From contig CAJXLT010000002.1 in NCBI GenBank assembly GCA_913056365.1, forward strand, positions 1-64,000: a stretch of 64,000 nucleotides of DNA, read 5' to 3'. Every line of letters begins with the position of its first letter. The stretch's first letter is position 1. Source of the DNA: an uncultured Paenibacillaceae bacterium. GTDB taxonomy: Bacteria; Bacillota; Bacilli; Paenibacillales; K13. Positions 24,098 to 34,438 of this stretch are shown in pieces. The position numbers and the translations under genes were made by a program. The notes beneath the pieces are model-generated. The model was not told the origin of the DNA. It did no database searches and worked only from the letters and a program-made list of their open reading frames with translations.

Positions 24098-24847
24098 TTA
24101 CGTTTGCCAGCCACCGTTCGGGCTGATGATCTGGCCATTGATGTAGCCCGATTCAGGCAAGGCGAGAAAATAGACGAGGGATGCAATCTCGTCCGGCTGA
24201 GCAAAGCGACCTGCAGGGATATGCTCCTGCAAGGCCAGCTTCTCCTCATCATTGAAGTCATTCATCATGTCCGTATCCACTACACCGGGCGCAACCGCAT
24301 TCACTGTTACACCTGACGGTGCGAGCTCCTTCGCCATCGACTTCGTCAGCGCATTGATGCCGCCCTTCGTCGCCGCATACAGCGCTTCGCAAGAAGCTCC
24401 CTTCTCTCCCCATATGGAAGAGATATTAATAATCCGTCCATAGCGTTGCCCGATCATATGCGGCATGAACAGCTGTGAACAGATGAACGCACCTCGCAGA
24501 TTCAAGTTCATGACATCATCCCATATGTCGTCAGTCAGGTCACTTAGCATACCATAATGACTGACCGCCGCATTGTTCACGACAATATCAGGCTTGAACC
24601 CTTGCACATCCATCCGTTCCTTCAGCCGAATAACCTGCGACCGCTCACGCAAGTCCGCTGATGCCGTCATCACCTTGCCGCCGAGCTCCATGCACGCTCG
24701 CGCCGTCTCATTGGCTGCTTCATGCCCGTTCAGATAGTGAATGCAAATTTGCATACCCATCGTAGCGAACCGTTGCGCAATCGCAGCGCCAATGCCGCGG
24801 CTCGCGCCGGTCACTAGCACCGTCATATCTGCAAGCGCCCGATTCAT
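24098..24847 (-). CDS. ymfI: SDR oxidoreductase YmfI (EF-P 5-aminopentanone reductase type)
   Basis: This 249-residue short-chain dehydrogenase has the cofactor motif TGASRGIG (residues 14-21), NNAA, and catalytic Ser-Tyr-Lys with INISSIWG and YAATKGG. B. subtilis YmfI reduces the 5-aminopentanone on Lys32 of elongation factor P to 5-aminopentanol, and the conserved ymfFHI neighbourhood supports that assignment. The ATG overlaps the ymfH stop by four bases. Confidence 0.88.
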   Translation of the reverse strand: MNRALADMTVLVTGASRGIGAAIAQRFATMGMQICIHYLNGHEAANETARACMELGGKVMTASADLRERSQVIRLKERMDVQGFKPDIVVNNAAVSHYGMLSDLTDDIWDDVMNLNLRGAFICSQLFMPHMIGQRYGRIINISSIWGEKGASCEALYAATKGGINALTKSMAKELAPSGVTVNAVAPGVVDTDMMNDFNDEEKLALQEHIPAGRFAQPDEIASLVYFLALPESGYINGQIISPNGGWQT

Positions 24848-26151
24848 CCACCCTCACCAGAAGCGAGCTGCTCCTCTGAAGCGACGATAGACACTGCCTG
24901 ACGCTGCCAGTCGAAATGCCCGTGAAGCCGCTGTTCCACACGATTCAACGTCAATGCCTCGTATTCATCTAATATGGTGAAGAAGTCAATCTCCTTGAAG
25001 CGGTACTGTGTGAACGAATTCGCAATAGCCTCCGGGGAATTCAGCATGCGCAAATACGCACCGATCTTCTTGCGCTTGCTTCGTTCGAAATCCTGCTCGC
25101 TGATACCGGTCTGACGAACCCGCTCCACTTCCTCGCGCACGCGCTGCACTAGCAGCTCGGGATCGCGTGTTTCCCCGCCGATAACGGAGAAGGAATAGCC
25201 GGTGCCCCAATTGTATTCCGTTGCGAATTGATCGGAGATCAAGCGCTCCTCATACAACGTCTGGAAGGCAGCCGAGCTTGGTCCGAACAGCAGATCGAGC
25301 AGCACCTTCATCTCCAGCTCCTGACGGAGCGCTTCTGGACCGGCTGCTGCATCTGGTTGATCCTTGAAGCCAATTAGACATTTCGGCAACGATACAGGCA
25401 AGTGAGAGACGCGCTTCGCTTCTCGAACGGCAGTCGGTTCCTCATCGAAGAAGCGCTCGATCTCCGCTTGTGGTGTCTGCTCCCGCTTCGTCTGATTATC
25501 GCGGATCAAGAGCATCATCTCCTCCGGATCGACACCGCCCACGATGAACAGCATCATATTGGAAGGATGATAGAACGTACGGTAACACGTATACAGCAAG
25601 TCCGTCGTAATCTCGGCAATCGATTCCTTCGTCCCTGCAATATCAATATGCACCGGATGCTTCTGGTACAACGCTTCGATCAGACCGAAATAAGCGCGCC
25701 AATCTGCATTGTCCTGGTACATATCAATCTCTTGACCGATAATGCCCTTCTCCTTCTCCACATTCTCTTCAGTGAAATAAGGATTTTGCACAAAATGCAG
25801 AAGCGTCTCCACATTTCCCGTAATTTGCTCAGTAGCCGAGAACAAGTATGCAGTCCGGTCAAAGCTAGTGAAGGCATTAGCGGATGCGCCTTGTGCTGCA
25901 AATTGAGCGAATATATCCCCTGTCGGCTCTTCGAACATCTTATGCTCCAGAAAGTGAGCAATGCCGTCAGGAACACGCAGCTTCTCCTCGCCCGGAGGTT
26001 GAAAATGGTGATCCATCGATCCATATTTCGTAGTAAACGTCGCATACGTCTTCTGGAAGCCCGGCTTCGGCAGGATGAACACGTCTAGCCCGTTCGGCAT
26101 CCGGTCGTGGACGAGCGTCTCCTGTAATCGCTTATAATGCTTCGTCTGCAT
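24844..26151 (-). CDS. ymfH: M16 family zinc peptidase YmfH (catalytic partner)
   Basis: This 435-residue insulinase-family protein has an intact inverted zinc motif HFLEHKMFE and the distal Glu in EKGIIGQEIDMY. It probably acts as a heterodimer with YmfF, with the substrate trapped between two clamshell halves. The start is ATG 26151 with GGAGG nine bases upstream. The gene begins inside the 3' end of ymfF (20-base overlap) and ends by overlapping ymfI. Its natural substrate is not known to me. Confidence 0.9.
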   Translation of the reverse strand: MQTKHYKRLQETLVHDRMPNGLDVFILPKPGFQKTYATFTTKYGSMDHHFQPPGEEKLRVPDGIAHFLEHKMFEEPTGDIFAQFAAQGASANAFTSFDRTAYLFSATEQITGNVETLLHFVQNPYFTEENVEKEKGIIGQEIDMYQDNADWRAYFGLIEALYQKHPVHIDIAGTKESIAEITTDLLYTCYRTFYHPSNMMLFIVGGVDPEEMMLLIRDNQTKREQTPQAEIERFFDEEPTAVREAKRVSHLPVSLPKCLIGFKDQPDAAAGPEALRQELEMKVLLDLLFGPSSAAFQTLYEERLISDQFATEYNWGTGYSFSVIGGETRDPELLVQRVREEVERVRQTGISEQDFERSKRKKIGAYLRMLNSPEAIANSFTQYRFKEIDFFTILDEYEALTLNRVEQRLHGHFDWQRQAVSIVASEEQLASGEGG

Positions 26152-27442
26152 GAGCGTTCTCCTCCTTCCGGTCACGTAAGAAATACACTGTGTCCAGTTC
26201 AACTTGCTCGGCAATGGAACGAATATGCTCACGGCTTACTTGATTAACTTCATCCAATAGCTGCTGCGGCGATCGCGACTTACCAGATAGAACTGCATTG
26301 AAGTCGAAGCCGATCATCTCGTGCGCAGAATCTTGAATCTCGCGCAAGTGGTTCGCTATCATCGCCTTTGTTTGCGCGAATTCCACATCCGTGATATCAC
26401 CATTCTTCATCGCCTCCAGCTGCTCCTTCATGATCGCCAGCGCTTGATCGACCTTGTCGAACTCAATGCCGGACTGCACCGTCAAGATGCCCTTATGCCC
26501 ATCGAAGCGGGATGAAGCGTAATAAGCCAGACTGGCTTTCTCACGCACATGAACGAACATCTTCGAATGCGGATAGCCGCCTAGAATTCCGTTATACATC
26601 AAGGCAGTCGGATAATCAGCATGTGCATATGTAACCGGTAATCGAAGACCAAGATTCAGCTTGCCTTGCTTGACATCTAGCTTGTCGGTCACCTTCTTCA
26701 CTGAACCGCGGCCTGCTCGAACAGAGGGAGCAGAATAGCTGATTGGCGCGCTAGCTTGCAAGTGGAAGTGCTCTGAGACAAGCTCCTTCACATCGGCCAT
26801 TGTCGTATCACCGACCACATACAAATCCATGGAAGCTTCCCCAATCCACGCCTTATATGCTTCATACACTTGATGTGCATCCAAGCCTTCCAGCTGATCC
26901 CGGCTTCCTAACGGGTGAAGACGGTACGGTTCGCCCTCGCACATCTCCTCTATACAGCGCTCCGCTGCATAGCGAATCTTATCGTTTACGATCGCCTCCA
27001 GACGCTTGCGCAGCGTCTCCTTCTCATCCTCCACATAATTAGACGAGAAAGCCCCCCCTTCGGTATGCGGATTCGTAATTGTTGTTCCAAGGAAGGATAA
27101 TGTTTCGGCCAGCAAGGACCGATCATCCTGCACGAACTTGTCATTGATAACATCCATGCGGAATTGGACAATTTGTGCATCCCCCCGCTTATAAATATCA
27201 AAGCCGAACCCGGCTCCATACAGTTGATCTAACACTTCTCGAAATTGCTTCGTAGCCGGATAAGCAGCATTGCCGCGCCGCAGCACGAACGGAACAAGCG
27301 CAGTCGGAGTCACCGTGTCCTCCTCTAGCTTGCGCCCCATGAACATCGAAACGGCAAACGTCTTGAAGCGATCTGTAGGCAATACATGCAATCGAACGGG
27401 ACCGATCTGATCCCGGATAAAGGATAGCTCTTGCAAGACCAT
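26132..27442 (-). CDS. ymfF: M16 family peptidase-like protein YmfF (no zinc motif)
   Basis: A 436-residue M16-fold protein. Where the catalytic subunit has HxxEH, this one has PATKQFREVLDQLYG, so the zinc ligands are missing and it is likely the substrate-binding partner of YmfH. The C-terminal half is typical of M16B (LNLGLRLPVTYAHADY). ATG 27442 lies in a ribosome-site-rich stretch (AGGAGAGAAAGGAGA); a TTG six bases later is also possible. Confidence 0.88.
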   Translation of the reverse strand: MVLQELSFIRDQIGPVRLHVLPTDRFKTFAVSMFMGRKLEEDTVTPTALVPFVLRRGNAAYPATKQFREVLDQLYGAGFGFDIYKRGDAQIVQFRMDVINDKFVQDDRSLLAETLSFLGTTITNPHTEGGAFSSNYVEDEKETLRKRLEAIVNDKIRYAAERCIEEMCEGEPYRLHPLGSRDQLEGLDAHQVYEAYKAWIGEASMDLYVVGDTTMADVKELVSEHFHLQASAPISYSAPSVRAGRGSVKKVTDKLDVKQGKLNLGLRLPVTYAHADYPTALMYNGILGGYPHSKMFVHVREKASLAYYASSRFDGHKGILTVQSGIEFDKVDQALAIMKEQLEAMKNGDITDVEFAQTKAMIANHLREIQDSAHEMIGFDFNAVLSGKSRSPQQLLDEVNQVSREHIRSIAEQVELDTVYFLRDRKEENAHADEAL

Positions 27443-27575
27443 TCTCCTTTCTCTCCTGAGGTCTACCATTGCTTCTTACCGCCCTATTCTAACGCAACTG
27501 GGAAACCAATACAAATAAAGTACCCACAAAAGTGAAGCATAGCTCCGAAGCCTATTCCGACTTCTTTCGCGGACG

Positions 27576-27632
27576 AAAAAAGCAACTCGCCTGACGCCGT
27601 GCAATGATCATGCGCAGCATCGGCCAGTTGCT
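27576..27632 (-). terminator. Terminator after sleB
   Basis: AGCAACT/AGTTGCT outer arms (27581-27587, 27626-27632) with further internal pairing and a T-run on the minus strand. Confidence 0.75.
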
Positions 27633-27644
27633 AAAGGCTATTCC

Positions 27645-28397
27645 TTACATACAGAAGATATGCTTGCCGATTCGCTTCACCTGCGGTCTGCTCCAAATCC
27701 ACTTCGACGTAGCCGTATCTGGGTTGAAATAGTAGATACATCCGCCAGACGGGTCCCACCCGTTCAGCGCATCTTGTACAGCTTGCTTCGCCTTCTCGTT
27801 CGGTGTGAGCCAAATTTGACCGTCTGCTACCGCCGTGAAGGCACCAGGCTGGAAGATTACACCCGAGATCGTATTCGGGAAGCTTGCCGACTTAATCCGA
27901 TTGAGAATGACAGCAGCAACTGCGACCTGACCCTCATATGGCTCTCCACGCGCTTCTCCGTACACGGCATTAGCCATCAGCTTCAGATCGTTATCGCTTA
28001 AGCCGAGATGACTAGAGCTAGCTATCTGCTGCTCTGATTGATTACGATTCTGCGTCGAGCCGAAGTTCTCATCGCCAGGCTTCCAGTTGCGTGTTGCCTC
28101 CCATAGCCGCAGCTTTGTCTTGGAACCAGCAATGCCGTCCACCTTCATGCCGAAAGCTGTCTGAAAGCTTTTCACACCGTTTAACGTTTGGTAACCAAAG
28201 TCACCGTCCACATTGCCTTTATAGTATCCGAGATATTTCAATCTCCCTTGCAGCTCCCGCACATCACTGCCTTGCGAACCATACTTAATCGTTGCCTTGC
28301 TGAATGCAGGCTCCGATTCTCGCCAATCCTTCCATTGGGCTAGAGTCATCAGGGCGATCATCACACAGCAGGTCACTAAGAGTAGTCGAGTTCTCAT
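27645..28397 (-). CDS. sleB: Spore cortex-lytic enzyme SleB
   Basis: This 250-residue lytic transglycosylase cleaves muramic-delta-lactam-containing cortex peptidoglycan at germination. It has a signal-anchor N-terminus (LLLVTCCVMIALMTLA), a peptidoglycan-binding domain (DVRELQGRLKYLGYYKG) and a hydrolase_2 domain with catalytic Glu in NAVYGEARGEPYEGQVAV. A perfect sigma-G promoter precedes it. In Bacillus sleB is normally followed by ypeB, which stabilises SleB; here a terminator and then ymfF follow, so no adjacent ypeB exists. Confidence 0.95.
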   Translation of the reverse strand: MRTRLLLVTCCVMIALMTLAQWKDWRESEPAFSKATIKYGSQGSDVRELQGRLKYLGYYKGNVDGDFGYQTLNGVKSFQTAFGMKVDGIAGSKTKLRLWEATRNWKPGDENFGSTQNRNQSEQQIASSSHLGLSDNDLKLMANAVYGEARGEPYEGQVAVAAVILNRIKSASFPNTISGVIFQPGAFTAVADGQIWLTPNEKAKQAVQDALNGWDPSGGCIYYFNPDTATSKWIWSRPQVKRIGKHIFCM

Positions 28398-28446
28398 CGG
28401 GCTTCACCTTTCTCCTGTTCGTAGGCTTATCGCATTACGCTTCGCT

Positions 28447-28477
28447 TAGTATGAGAAAGGAATTGCCGTTCTATTCA
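28447..28477 (-). promoter_or_regulatory. Sigma-G promoter of sleB
   Basis: TGAATA (28477-28472) and CATACTA (28453-28447) on the minus strand with exactly 18 bases between, matching the sigma-G/sigma-F consensus. It should drive forespore expression. Confidence 0.85.
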
Positions 28478-28511
28478 AAGTTCTCCTGATCTGCCTGCAC
28501 GCTCCACTCAT

Positions 28512-28551
28512 AAAAAAAATGCTGCAAAACATATGTCTATGTTCTGCAGCA
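28512..28551 (-). terminator. Terminator after spoIIIE
   Basis: TGCTGCA/TGCAGCA arms extended by ACATA/TATGT pairing, then T8 on the minus strand. Confidence 0.85.
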
Positions 28552-28581
28552 GTCTCTGCTCGATGCATCATTCAATTCGAA

Positions 28582-31272
28582 TTAAGACGGAACCTGGCTC
28601 TGGTTGTACTGATCGAGGCTCACTAACACCTCTCTCGGCTTGCTTCCCTCGTAAGGACCGACTACTCCTTTGGCTTCCATAGCGTCAATTAACCGTGCGG
28701 CACGCGTATAGCCGATACGCATCCGGCGCTGCAGAAGAGAGACAGAAGCTTGCTTCGCCTCAAGCACAACTTGTACAGCTTGATCGTACAGCTCATCCTG
28801 CGCTTCCTCCGGCGCTGCACTCGCTTCCTCAACTGTTGGCACCATCTCTTCCCGATATTCGGCCTCCTGTTGTGTGCGGACGAACTCCACGACAGTCTCG
28901 ACCTCCTTGTCTGACAAGAATGCGCCTTGAATCCGAACTGGCTTGGAGGCACCGACCGGCACGAATAACATATCGCCGCGGCCAAGCAGCTTCTCTGCAC
29001 CAGCAGAATCCAGAATCGTGCGCGAATCGACTTGAGAAGATACGCCGAATGCGATGCGCGAAGGAATATTCGCTTTAATAACGCCCGTAATAACATCAAC
29101 AGACGGACGCTGCGTAGCGATAATCAAGTGAATACCGGCAGCACGCGCCATCTGCGCGAGACGACAGATCGCATCCTCTACATCATTAGCAGCAACCATC
29201 ATTAAGTCTGCAAGCTCGTCTACGATGACGACGATGTAGGGCAGCTTCTTCTCGCCCTGTGATTCCAGCAGCGCATTGTACCCTTCAATGTTGCGAGTGC
29301 CGGATTTGGAGAACTGTTCATAACGCTGCTCCATCTCCTTAACGACTTTCTTAAGCGCCAACGATGCACGTCGCGGATCCGTTACTACGGGCGCCAGCAA
29401 GTGTGGAATACCGTTATACACATTGAGCTCAACCATCTTCGGATCAATCATTAGAAACTTCACTTCATCCGGCTTTGCCTTGAACAGTACACTCGTAATA
29501 ATGCCGTTAATACATACAGATTTCCCTGATCCTGTAGCACCGGCGACTAACAGATGCGGCATCTTCGCCAGGTCGGCAACAATTGCCTGGCCGGATATAT
29601 CACGTCCGAGTGCGATCGACAGCTTGGCGTCTGATTCATGGAAGGCTGAGCTCTCCATTACTTCGCGCATAGAGACAATCGCTACCTCACTATTCGGCAC
29701 TTCAATACCGATAGCCGCCTTGCCTGGTATTGGCGCCTCCATGCGAATATCCTTCGCTGCCAATGCAAGCGCGATATCATCTGTAAGACCGACGACACGA
29801 CTTACCTTCACGCCAACATCCGGTTGGATCTCATAACGCGTAACAGACGGTCCGCGGACAACCTCCAGCACTTTCGCACGCACACCGAAGCTCTCCATAG
29901 TCTGCTCAAGCTTACGCGCATTCGCCTGATAATCGAGTGAACCGCCTGCACGACCGCCGTTTGACGGCTTTGCCAGCAGATGAAAGGACGGTAATAAATA
30001 CGGCTTCTCCTGTTGCTGCTGGGCTTCGCCGCTTATCGCAAGATCGACTTCTTCCCCTAGTTCCGCTGCAGAATCCATCTCACTAGCAGACGATGCATGG
30101 CTGCTAGCCGCATTCAACCCGCCATCGCCCTTAGCTTCCTTCGGAAAGCTTACAGTAAGTGTCCCAGGCTTCGTCTCACTCATTACTGGACCGGATTGAT
30201 CGTCCTCAACAGCTTCATCGCCTTCTATTGGCTCTACATGAAGCGGATAATCTGATTCAGGCAGCTGCCCATCCAATTGTCCGGCATCAGCTAACTCTGA
30301 CTTCTCTTGCCATTCCTCCTGGAAATCGCGGAAGCGAATCGTATTCCCCCATTCCTCATCATTGTCCGCACCTATCGACTCTATATCGGTGTCTGCAGCC
30401 TGATCAGGAGCTTCGAGATAGACGTCCTCTTCTACCTGCTCCGCTTGTTCCCTATCAGCTGTTGCCTTGTCAGATGAACGGAACAAGTCGAAGAATACCG
30501 GCTTCTTGCGTTCCTTCTTCGGTTCCTTCTTAGATTCCTTCTCCGGCCAATAGGTTTCTTCGTCAATACTTCCCTCGACTGGTTCCTCGAGTCGGTCCGT
30601 CTCCAGTACAAGCTTGGAAGCCGTACGCTCGGCTTGCCATTCGCGTAATTTGCGTCTCGCATCCTGCGCAATTCCTCGTACGGCAGCTTTGACCTTGGCT
30701 CCCATCTCTACGTAGCTCCAGCCCGTCAAGCACATGAAGCCGATTGCCAGCAGTGCAATCTCGACGAATCGAGCGCCGAGTGTATCGAACAGAAAGTAAC
30801 TGATTCCGTAGATGAAAGCGCCGACAAACCCGCCGCCTGCCGCCTGCTTAAATGCCGCATTTCCACCTTCCAATTGAAACTTGTCCTGCAAATTTTGAAT
30901 AGGCTGTTGAATAATTGCTCCAGAAGTATAGTCACCTTCGGGCTTCAATTCCTGGAATAAGCCAATATGTAAATGCAACGCATAAGCGACCACCAGCAGC
31001 AGCAGTCCTGTCTTGCGGTACGACCACTTGCGCGGCCATTCCCGCTTGATCATTGCGTACAAACCAATATAAATTAGCAGCAGCGGCAGGACAAAGTATA
31101 ACTTGCCTATCAAAAAAAAGCATAGGCTGCTCATCGCTCTCCCGACTGGACCGAGTCCCGGCAGTTCCCCTTTGCCAGCTATGGTGATCCAAGAAAGCAT
31201 TATCAGCACTATGCCGTAAATTTCAAACTTGAGGTTCGTTCCGAACGACTTCTTCTTGCGCTTCCTGGCCAT
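28582..31272 (-). CDS. spoIIIE: DNA translocase SpoIIIE/FtsK
   Basis: This 896-residue septal DNA pump has four N-terminal transmembrane segments (about residues 14-190), a long acidic linker (about 210-425), then the motor with Walker [15 protein letters not shown] and Walker B-like [13 protein letters not shown], and a C-terminal winged-helix gamma domain ([20 protein letters not shown]) that reads polar DNA sequences. In B. subtilis it moves the chromosome into the forespore and clears DNA from septa. ATG 31272 follows GGGGGTG. It sits upstream of sleB and downstream of ylzJ as in the B. subtilis ymfB-ylzJ-spoIIIE order. Confidence 0.95.
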   Translation of the reverse strand: MARKRKKKSFGTNLKFEIYGIVLIMLSWITIAGKGELPGLGPVGRAMSSLCFFLIGKLYFVLPLLLIYIGLYAMIKREWPRKWSYRKTGLLLLVVAYALHLHIGLFQELKPEGDYTSGAIIQQPIQNLQDKFQLEGGNAAFKQAAGGGFVGAFIYGISYFLFDTLGARFVEIALLAIGFMCLTGWSYVEMGAKVKAAVRGIAQDARRKLREWQAERTASKLVLETDRLEEPVEGSIDEETYWPEKESKKEPKKERKKPVFFDLFRSSDKATADREQAEQVEEDVYLEAPDQAADTDIESIGADNDEEWGNTIRFRDFQEEWQEKSELADAGQLDGQLPESDYPLHVEPIEGDEAVEDDQSGPVMSETKPGTLTVSFPKEAKGDGGLNAASSHASSASEMDSAAELGEEVDLAISGEAQQQQEKPYLLPSFHLLAKPSNGGRAGGSLDYQANARKLEQTMESFGVRAKVLEVVRGPSVTRYEIQPDVGVKVSRVVGLTDDIALALAAKDIRMEAPIPGKAAIGIEVPNSEVAIVSMREVMESSAFHESDAKLSIALGRDISGQAIVADLAKMPHLLVAGATGSGKSVCINGIITSVLFKAKPDEVKFLMIDPKMVELNVYNGIPHLLAPVVTDPRRASLALKKVVKEMEQRYEQFSKSGTRNIEGYNALLESQGEKKLPYIVVIVDELADLMMVAANDVEDAICRLAQMARAAGIHLIIATQRPSVDVITGVIKANIPSRIAFGVSSQVDSRTILDSAGAEKLLGRGDMLFVPVGASKPVRIQGAFLSDKEVETVVEFVRTQQEAEYREEMVPTVEEASAAPEEAQDELYDQAVQVVLEAKQASVSLLQRRMRIGYTRAARLIDAMEAKGVVGPYEGSKPREVLVSLDQYNQSQVPS

Positions 31273-31335
31273 GTTCGCACCCCCGCCCTGTATTATATCA
31301 CAACTTAGGCGATGTGCGAACACCCGTTCAGATAA

Positions 31336-31563
31336 TTATCGATCCAATTCAGAAATCCAATTGAACACCGCACCCGGCATATACGCCGGATTCAAATAAT
31401 CGTTCGGACGAGGACTGTGTATCCGCACGATGCGTGCTTGCTGCTCATCGATCGACTCAATCTCCATCGTAATCCCATTAATCACTACTTCTCGGGTAGG
31501 TGCGCGCTTATTATCCTCCAATTCCTGCATGACCTGCTCCATTGGTACGACTGTATGCATCAT
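31336..31563 (-). CDS. ylzJ: YlzJ-like protein
   Basis: A 75-residue protein matching YlzJ of Bacillales in size, sequence feel ([13 protein letters not shown] near the end) and position between tepA and spoIIIE. The function is unknown. Its ATG overlaps the tepA stop by four bases, implying translational coupling. Confidence 0.85.
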   Translation of the reverse strand: MMHTVVPMEQVMQELEDNKRAPTREVVINGITMEIESIDEQQARIVRIHSPRPNDYLNPAYMPGAVFNWISELDR

Positions 31564-32291
31564 TGCATATATCCCCCCTCACCTGCGACACGCCGTTCGT
31601 CGATTAATCGATGTAATTCCGCTATCGCATCACCGATGCCGCCCAAACGGTCAATTAAACCGTACGTCACTGCATCGGTCCCGACGACCGTCGTTCCGAT
31701 ATCACGCGTTAATTCGCCCGTCTTGAACATAAGCTCCTTCAGCTTTTCCTCGCTAATGCGGGAATGAGCTGTCACGAAGCGAAGCACTCGTTCCTGCATC
31801 TTGTCGAGATACTCGAACGTCTGCGGCACGCCAATGACGAGACCGTTCAGGCGAATCGGATGAATCGTCATCGTTGCCGATTCCGCTATGAACGAGCAAT
31901 GCGCCGATACAGCGATCGGCACACCGATGCTGTGTCCACCTCCAAGCACGACTGTTACCGTCGGCTTCGATAGCGAAGCGATCATCTCCGCTATGGCAAG
32001 ACCGGCTTCTACATCTCCACCAACCGTATTAAGCACAACCATAATCCCTTCGATTTTCGGATTCGTCTCCGCTGCTACCAGCTGCGGAATCAAATGCTCA
32101 TATTTAGTCGTTTTATTCTGTGGCGGCAATGTCATATGTCCTTCTACTTGCCCGATAATCGTCAAGCAGTATAAATTCGAATCAGCAACAGGTGCAGTTG
32201 TTTGTCCCAGCTGTTGAATCGTATCGGTCACTGTATGTTTCTTATCCGGCGTATCGCCGACTTCTTGAGTTGCTCTGTTTGGTGTCATCAT
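31560..32291 (-). CDS. tepA: ClpP-fold protease TepA (YmfB)
   Basis: A 243-residue member of the ClpP/crotonase superfamily. [17 protein letters not shown] and the Ser in [10 protein letters not shown] (near residue 121) correspond to the serine protease active-site region. B. subtilis TepA was described as enhancing protein translocation and degrades small acid-soluble spore proteins in some reports; the exact role is uncertain. The N-terminal 45 residues look disordered. AAGGAGAG precedes tandem ATG codons; the first is used. Confidence 0.88.
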   Translation of the reverse strand: MMTPNRATQEVGDTPDKKHTVTDTIQQLGQTTAPVADSNLYCLTIIGQVEGHMTLPPQNKTTKYEHLIPQLVAAETNPKIEGIMVVLNTVGGDVEAGLAIAEMIASLSKPTVTVVLGGGHSIGVPIAVSAHCSFIAESATMTIHPIRLNGLVIGVPQTFEYLDKMQERVLRFVTAHSRISEEKLKELMFKTGELTRDIGTTVVGTDAVTYGLIDRLGGIGDAIAELHRLIDERRVAGEGGYMQ

Positions 32292-32448
32292 ACCGACTCT
32301 CCTTATGCAGATCTTGCACGGAGTGGAGCACTTATTTTATCTCCTCCATCCGATGCTGTTCCTAGTATCCGCAGAGTGGGCTTGCCTTCATGCATGAACA
32401 AGCGGCTTTGTTCCAGTGTGCGCTCAACATTGTTCGAAATTGCCATAG

Positions 32449-32505
32449 AAAAAAGCTCGAGCCAAGCAAAACGGTGCTGTACCGTCTTGCATGATTCGAG
32501 CTTTC
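32449..32505 (-). terminator. Terminator after RNase J gene
   Basis: AAGCTCGA/TCGAGCTT outer arms with internal ACGGT/ACCGT pairing, then T6 on the minus strand. Confidence 0.8.
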
Positions 32506-32545
32506 TTATATCCCTTCTGTTAAGTGACTTCGGTTCACGGATTCA

Positions 32546-34219
32546 CTATACTTCCATAATAATTGGAAGGATCATCGGTCTTCTCCGCGTTTGTTCATAT
32601 AAGAATCGTCCGAGCGCTTCCTTGACGTGCGTCTTCAGGGAAGCCCATTCATTGACGTTCTCATTCATTAATTTGTTCAATGTATTCATAACAATCTTGT
32701 TCGCCTCATCCAGCAGGCCCTCGGATTCACGCACATATACGAAACCGCGCGATATAATGTCCGGTCCTGACAAGATGCGTCCTTCTTGCTTGCTGAGCGT
32801 AACGACTACGACCAGAATACCGTCCTGGGACAACAGCTTGCGGTCTCGCAATACGATGTTGCCGACGTCGCCAACGCCCAAGCCATCTATCAGAACGTTG
32901 CCGAAAGACACCTTGCCTGCCTTGCGCGCCTGTCCGTTCTGAATTTCTATGGTGTCTCCAATATCGATCATGAATATATTATCAGGCTCCACCCCGACAG
33001 CTTCACCTAACAGAGCGTGGTGCCGAAGCATCCGGAATTCACCGTGAATCGGAATGAAGTACTTAGGCCGCATCAAATTCAACATCAGCTTCAGCTCTTC
33101 CTGACTGCCGTGACCGGATACGTGTACACCTGACATACTTCCTCCGTAGATGACCTTCGCCCCTAATCGGAACAGCTCATCCACAGTACGACCAACGTAC
33201 TTCTCGTTGCCAGGAATAGGTGTCGCTGCAATCACTACAGTATCACCTGGCAATATGTCAACTTTACGATGGGTCGATCTTGCCATACGAGTCAATGCTG
33301 ACATCGGCTCGCCTTGACTGCCTGTAGATAAAATCGCTACACGGTTGCCTGCAAGCTTGTTCACTTCTTCCGGTTCAATCAGCATGCCGTCAGGAACGTT
33401 CAAGTACCCTAGATCCGCTGCAATGCTCACTACATTCACCATACTTCGTCCGACAACCGCAAGCTTGCGGTTCGTCTCATAAGCAGCTTCGATAACTTGC
33501 TGAATACGGTGAATATTGGAAGCGAAGGTAGCGACCACAACACGTTGCTGCGCTTGCTGGAATACTTCCTTCAGCTCCTTGCCTACGCTTTTCTCTGAAG
33601 GAGTAAATCCTGGCCGTTCTGCATTCGTGCTATCAGACAGCAGCGCTAATACGCCACGGTTCCCGATCTCGGCCATCTGGTGCAGATCTGCATACTGGTC
33701 ATTGACTGGCGTATGATCAAACTTGAAGTCACCTGTGTGCACGATCAGTCCTTCTGGCGTATCCAAGCAGACACCGACAGAATCCGGTATACTGTGATTC
33801 GTTCTGAAGAATGTCGCTGTCATGCTGCCGAGCCGCACCTCAGAATCCGCATTAATCAAGATGCGCTTCGTCTCACCGAGCAAACCGGCTTCCTTCAGCT
33901 TGCTCTCTACAAGTCCGAGCGTTAACTTCGTACCGTATACAGGCACATTCAGATTGCGCAGCACATAAGGCAGACCGCCGATATGATCTTCGTGGCCATG
34001 TGTGAGCAGAATTGCCCGTACTTTCTCACGATTTTCCATCAAATAGGAAATATCAGGAATGACAATATCAACACCAAGCATATCTTCATCCGGGAATTTA
34101 AGCCCTGCATCGATGACTACAATATCGTTGCCATATTGTACACAGTACATGTTCTTGCCAATTTCACCCACGCCGCCTAGAGCGAAAATGGTCGCTTTAT
34201 CGTTATTCTTTTTTGACAC
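32546..34219 (-). CDS. rnjB: Ribonuclease J
   Basis: This 557-residue metallo-beta-lactamase/beta-CASP ribonuclease has 5'-3' exo- and endonuclease activity in mRNA decay and rRNA maturation. The zinc motif THGHEDHIGG (near residue 74) is intact, with HTGDFKFD, the beta-CASP region and HVSGHGSQEE following. The GTG start has AGGAGG seven bases upstream. It lies downstream of dapA at the position of ymfA (rnjB, RNase J2) in B. subtilis. The intact HxHxDH-type motif suggests an active enzyme, more like J1. Confidence 0.93.
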   Translation of the reverse strand: MSKKNNDKATIFALGGVGEIGKNMYCVQYGNDIVVIDAGLKFPDEDMLGVDIVIPDISYLMENREKVRAILLTHGHEDHIGGLPYVLRNLNVPVYGTKLTLGLVESKLKEAGLLGETKRILINADSEVRLGSMTATFFRTNHSIPDSVGVCLDTPEGLIVHTGDFKFDHTPVNDQYADLHQMAEIGNRGVLALLSDSTNAERPGFTPSEKSVGKELKEVFQQAQQRVVVATFASNIHRIQQVIEAAYETNRKLAVVGRSMVNVVSIAADLGYLNVPDGMLIEPEEVNKLAGNRVAILSTGSQGEPMSALTRMARSTHRKVDILPGDTVVIAATPIPGNEKYVGRTVDELFRLGAKVIYGGSMSGVHVSGHGSQEELKLMLNLMRPKYFIPIHGEFRMLRHHALLGEAVGVEPDNIFMIDIGDTIEIQNGQARKAGKVSFGNVLIDGLGVGDVGNIVLRDRKLLSQDGILVVVVTLSKQEGRILSGPDIISRGFVYVRESEGLLDEANKIVMNTLNKLMNENVNEWASLKTHVKEALGRFLYEQTRRRPMILPIIMEV

Positions 34220-34360
34220 TTGTAAACCTCCTATGCCGTATTGACGACGATCAAAATAGGAAACCGTTTCTATAAAAACCGCACTTAGTCACTTAAAGAT
34301 CATTATACATGATCGGAATGTGAAAACACAAGGGAACCGCCGTTATGTATTAGGATACCC

Positions 34361-34393
34361 AAAAAAACAAATCGATGCCGCGACATCGATTTG
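34361..34393 (-). terminator. Terminator after dapA
   Basis: Perfect 10-bp stem CAAATCGATG/CATCGATTTG followed by T7 on the minus strand. Confidence 0.9.
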
Positions 34394-34438
34394 TAAGCAG
34401 ATACTATAGAAGCAATATATAAATCCATATGCGAATGT

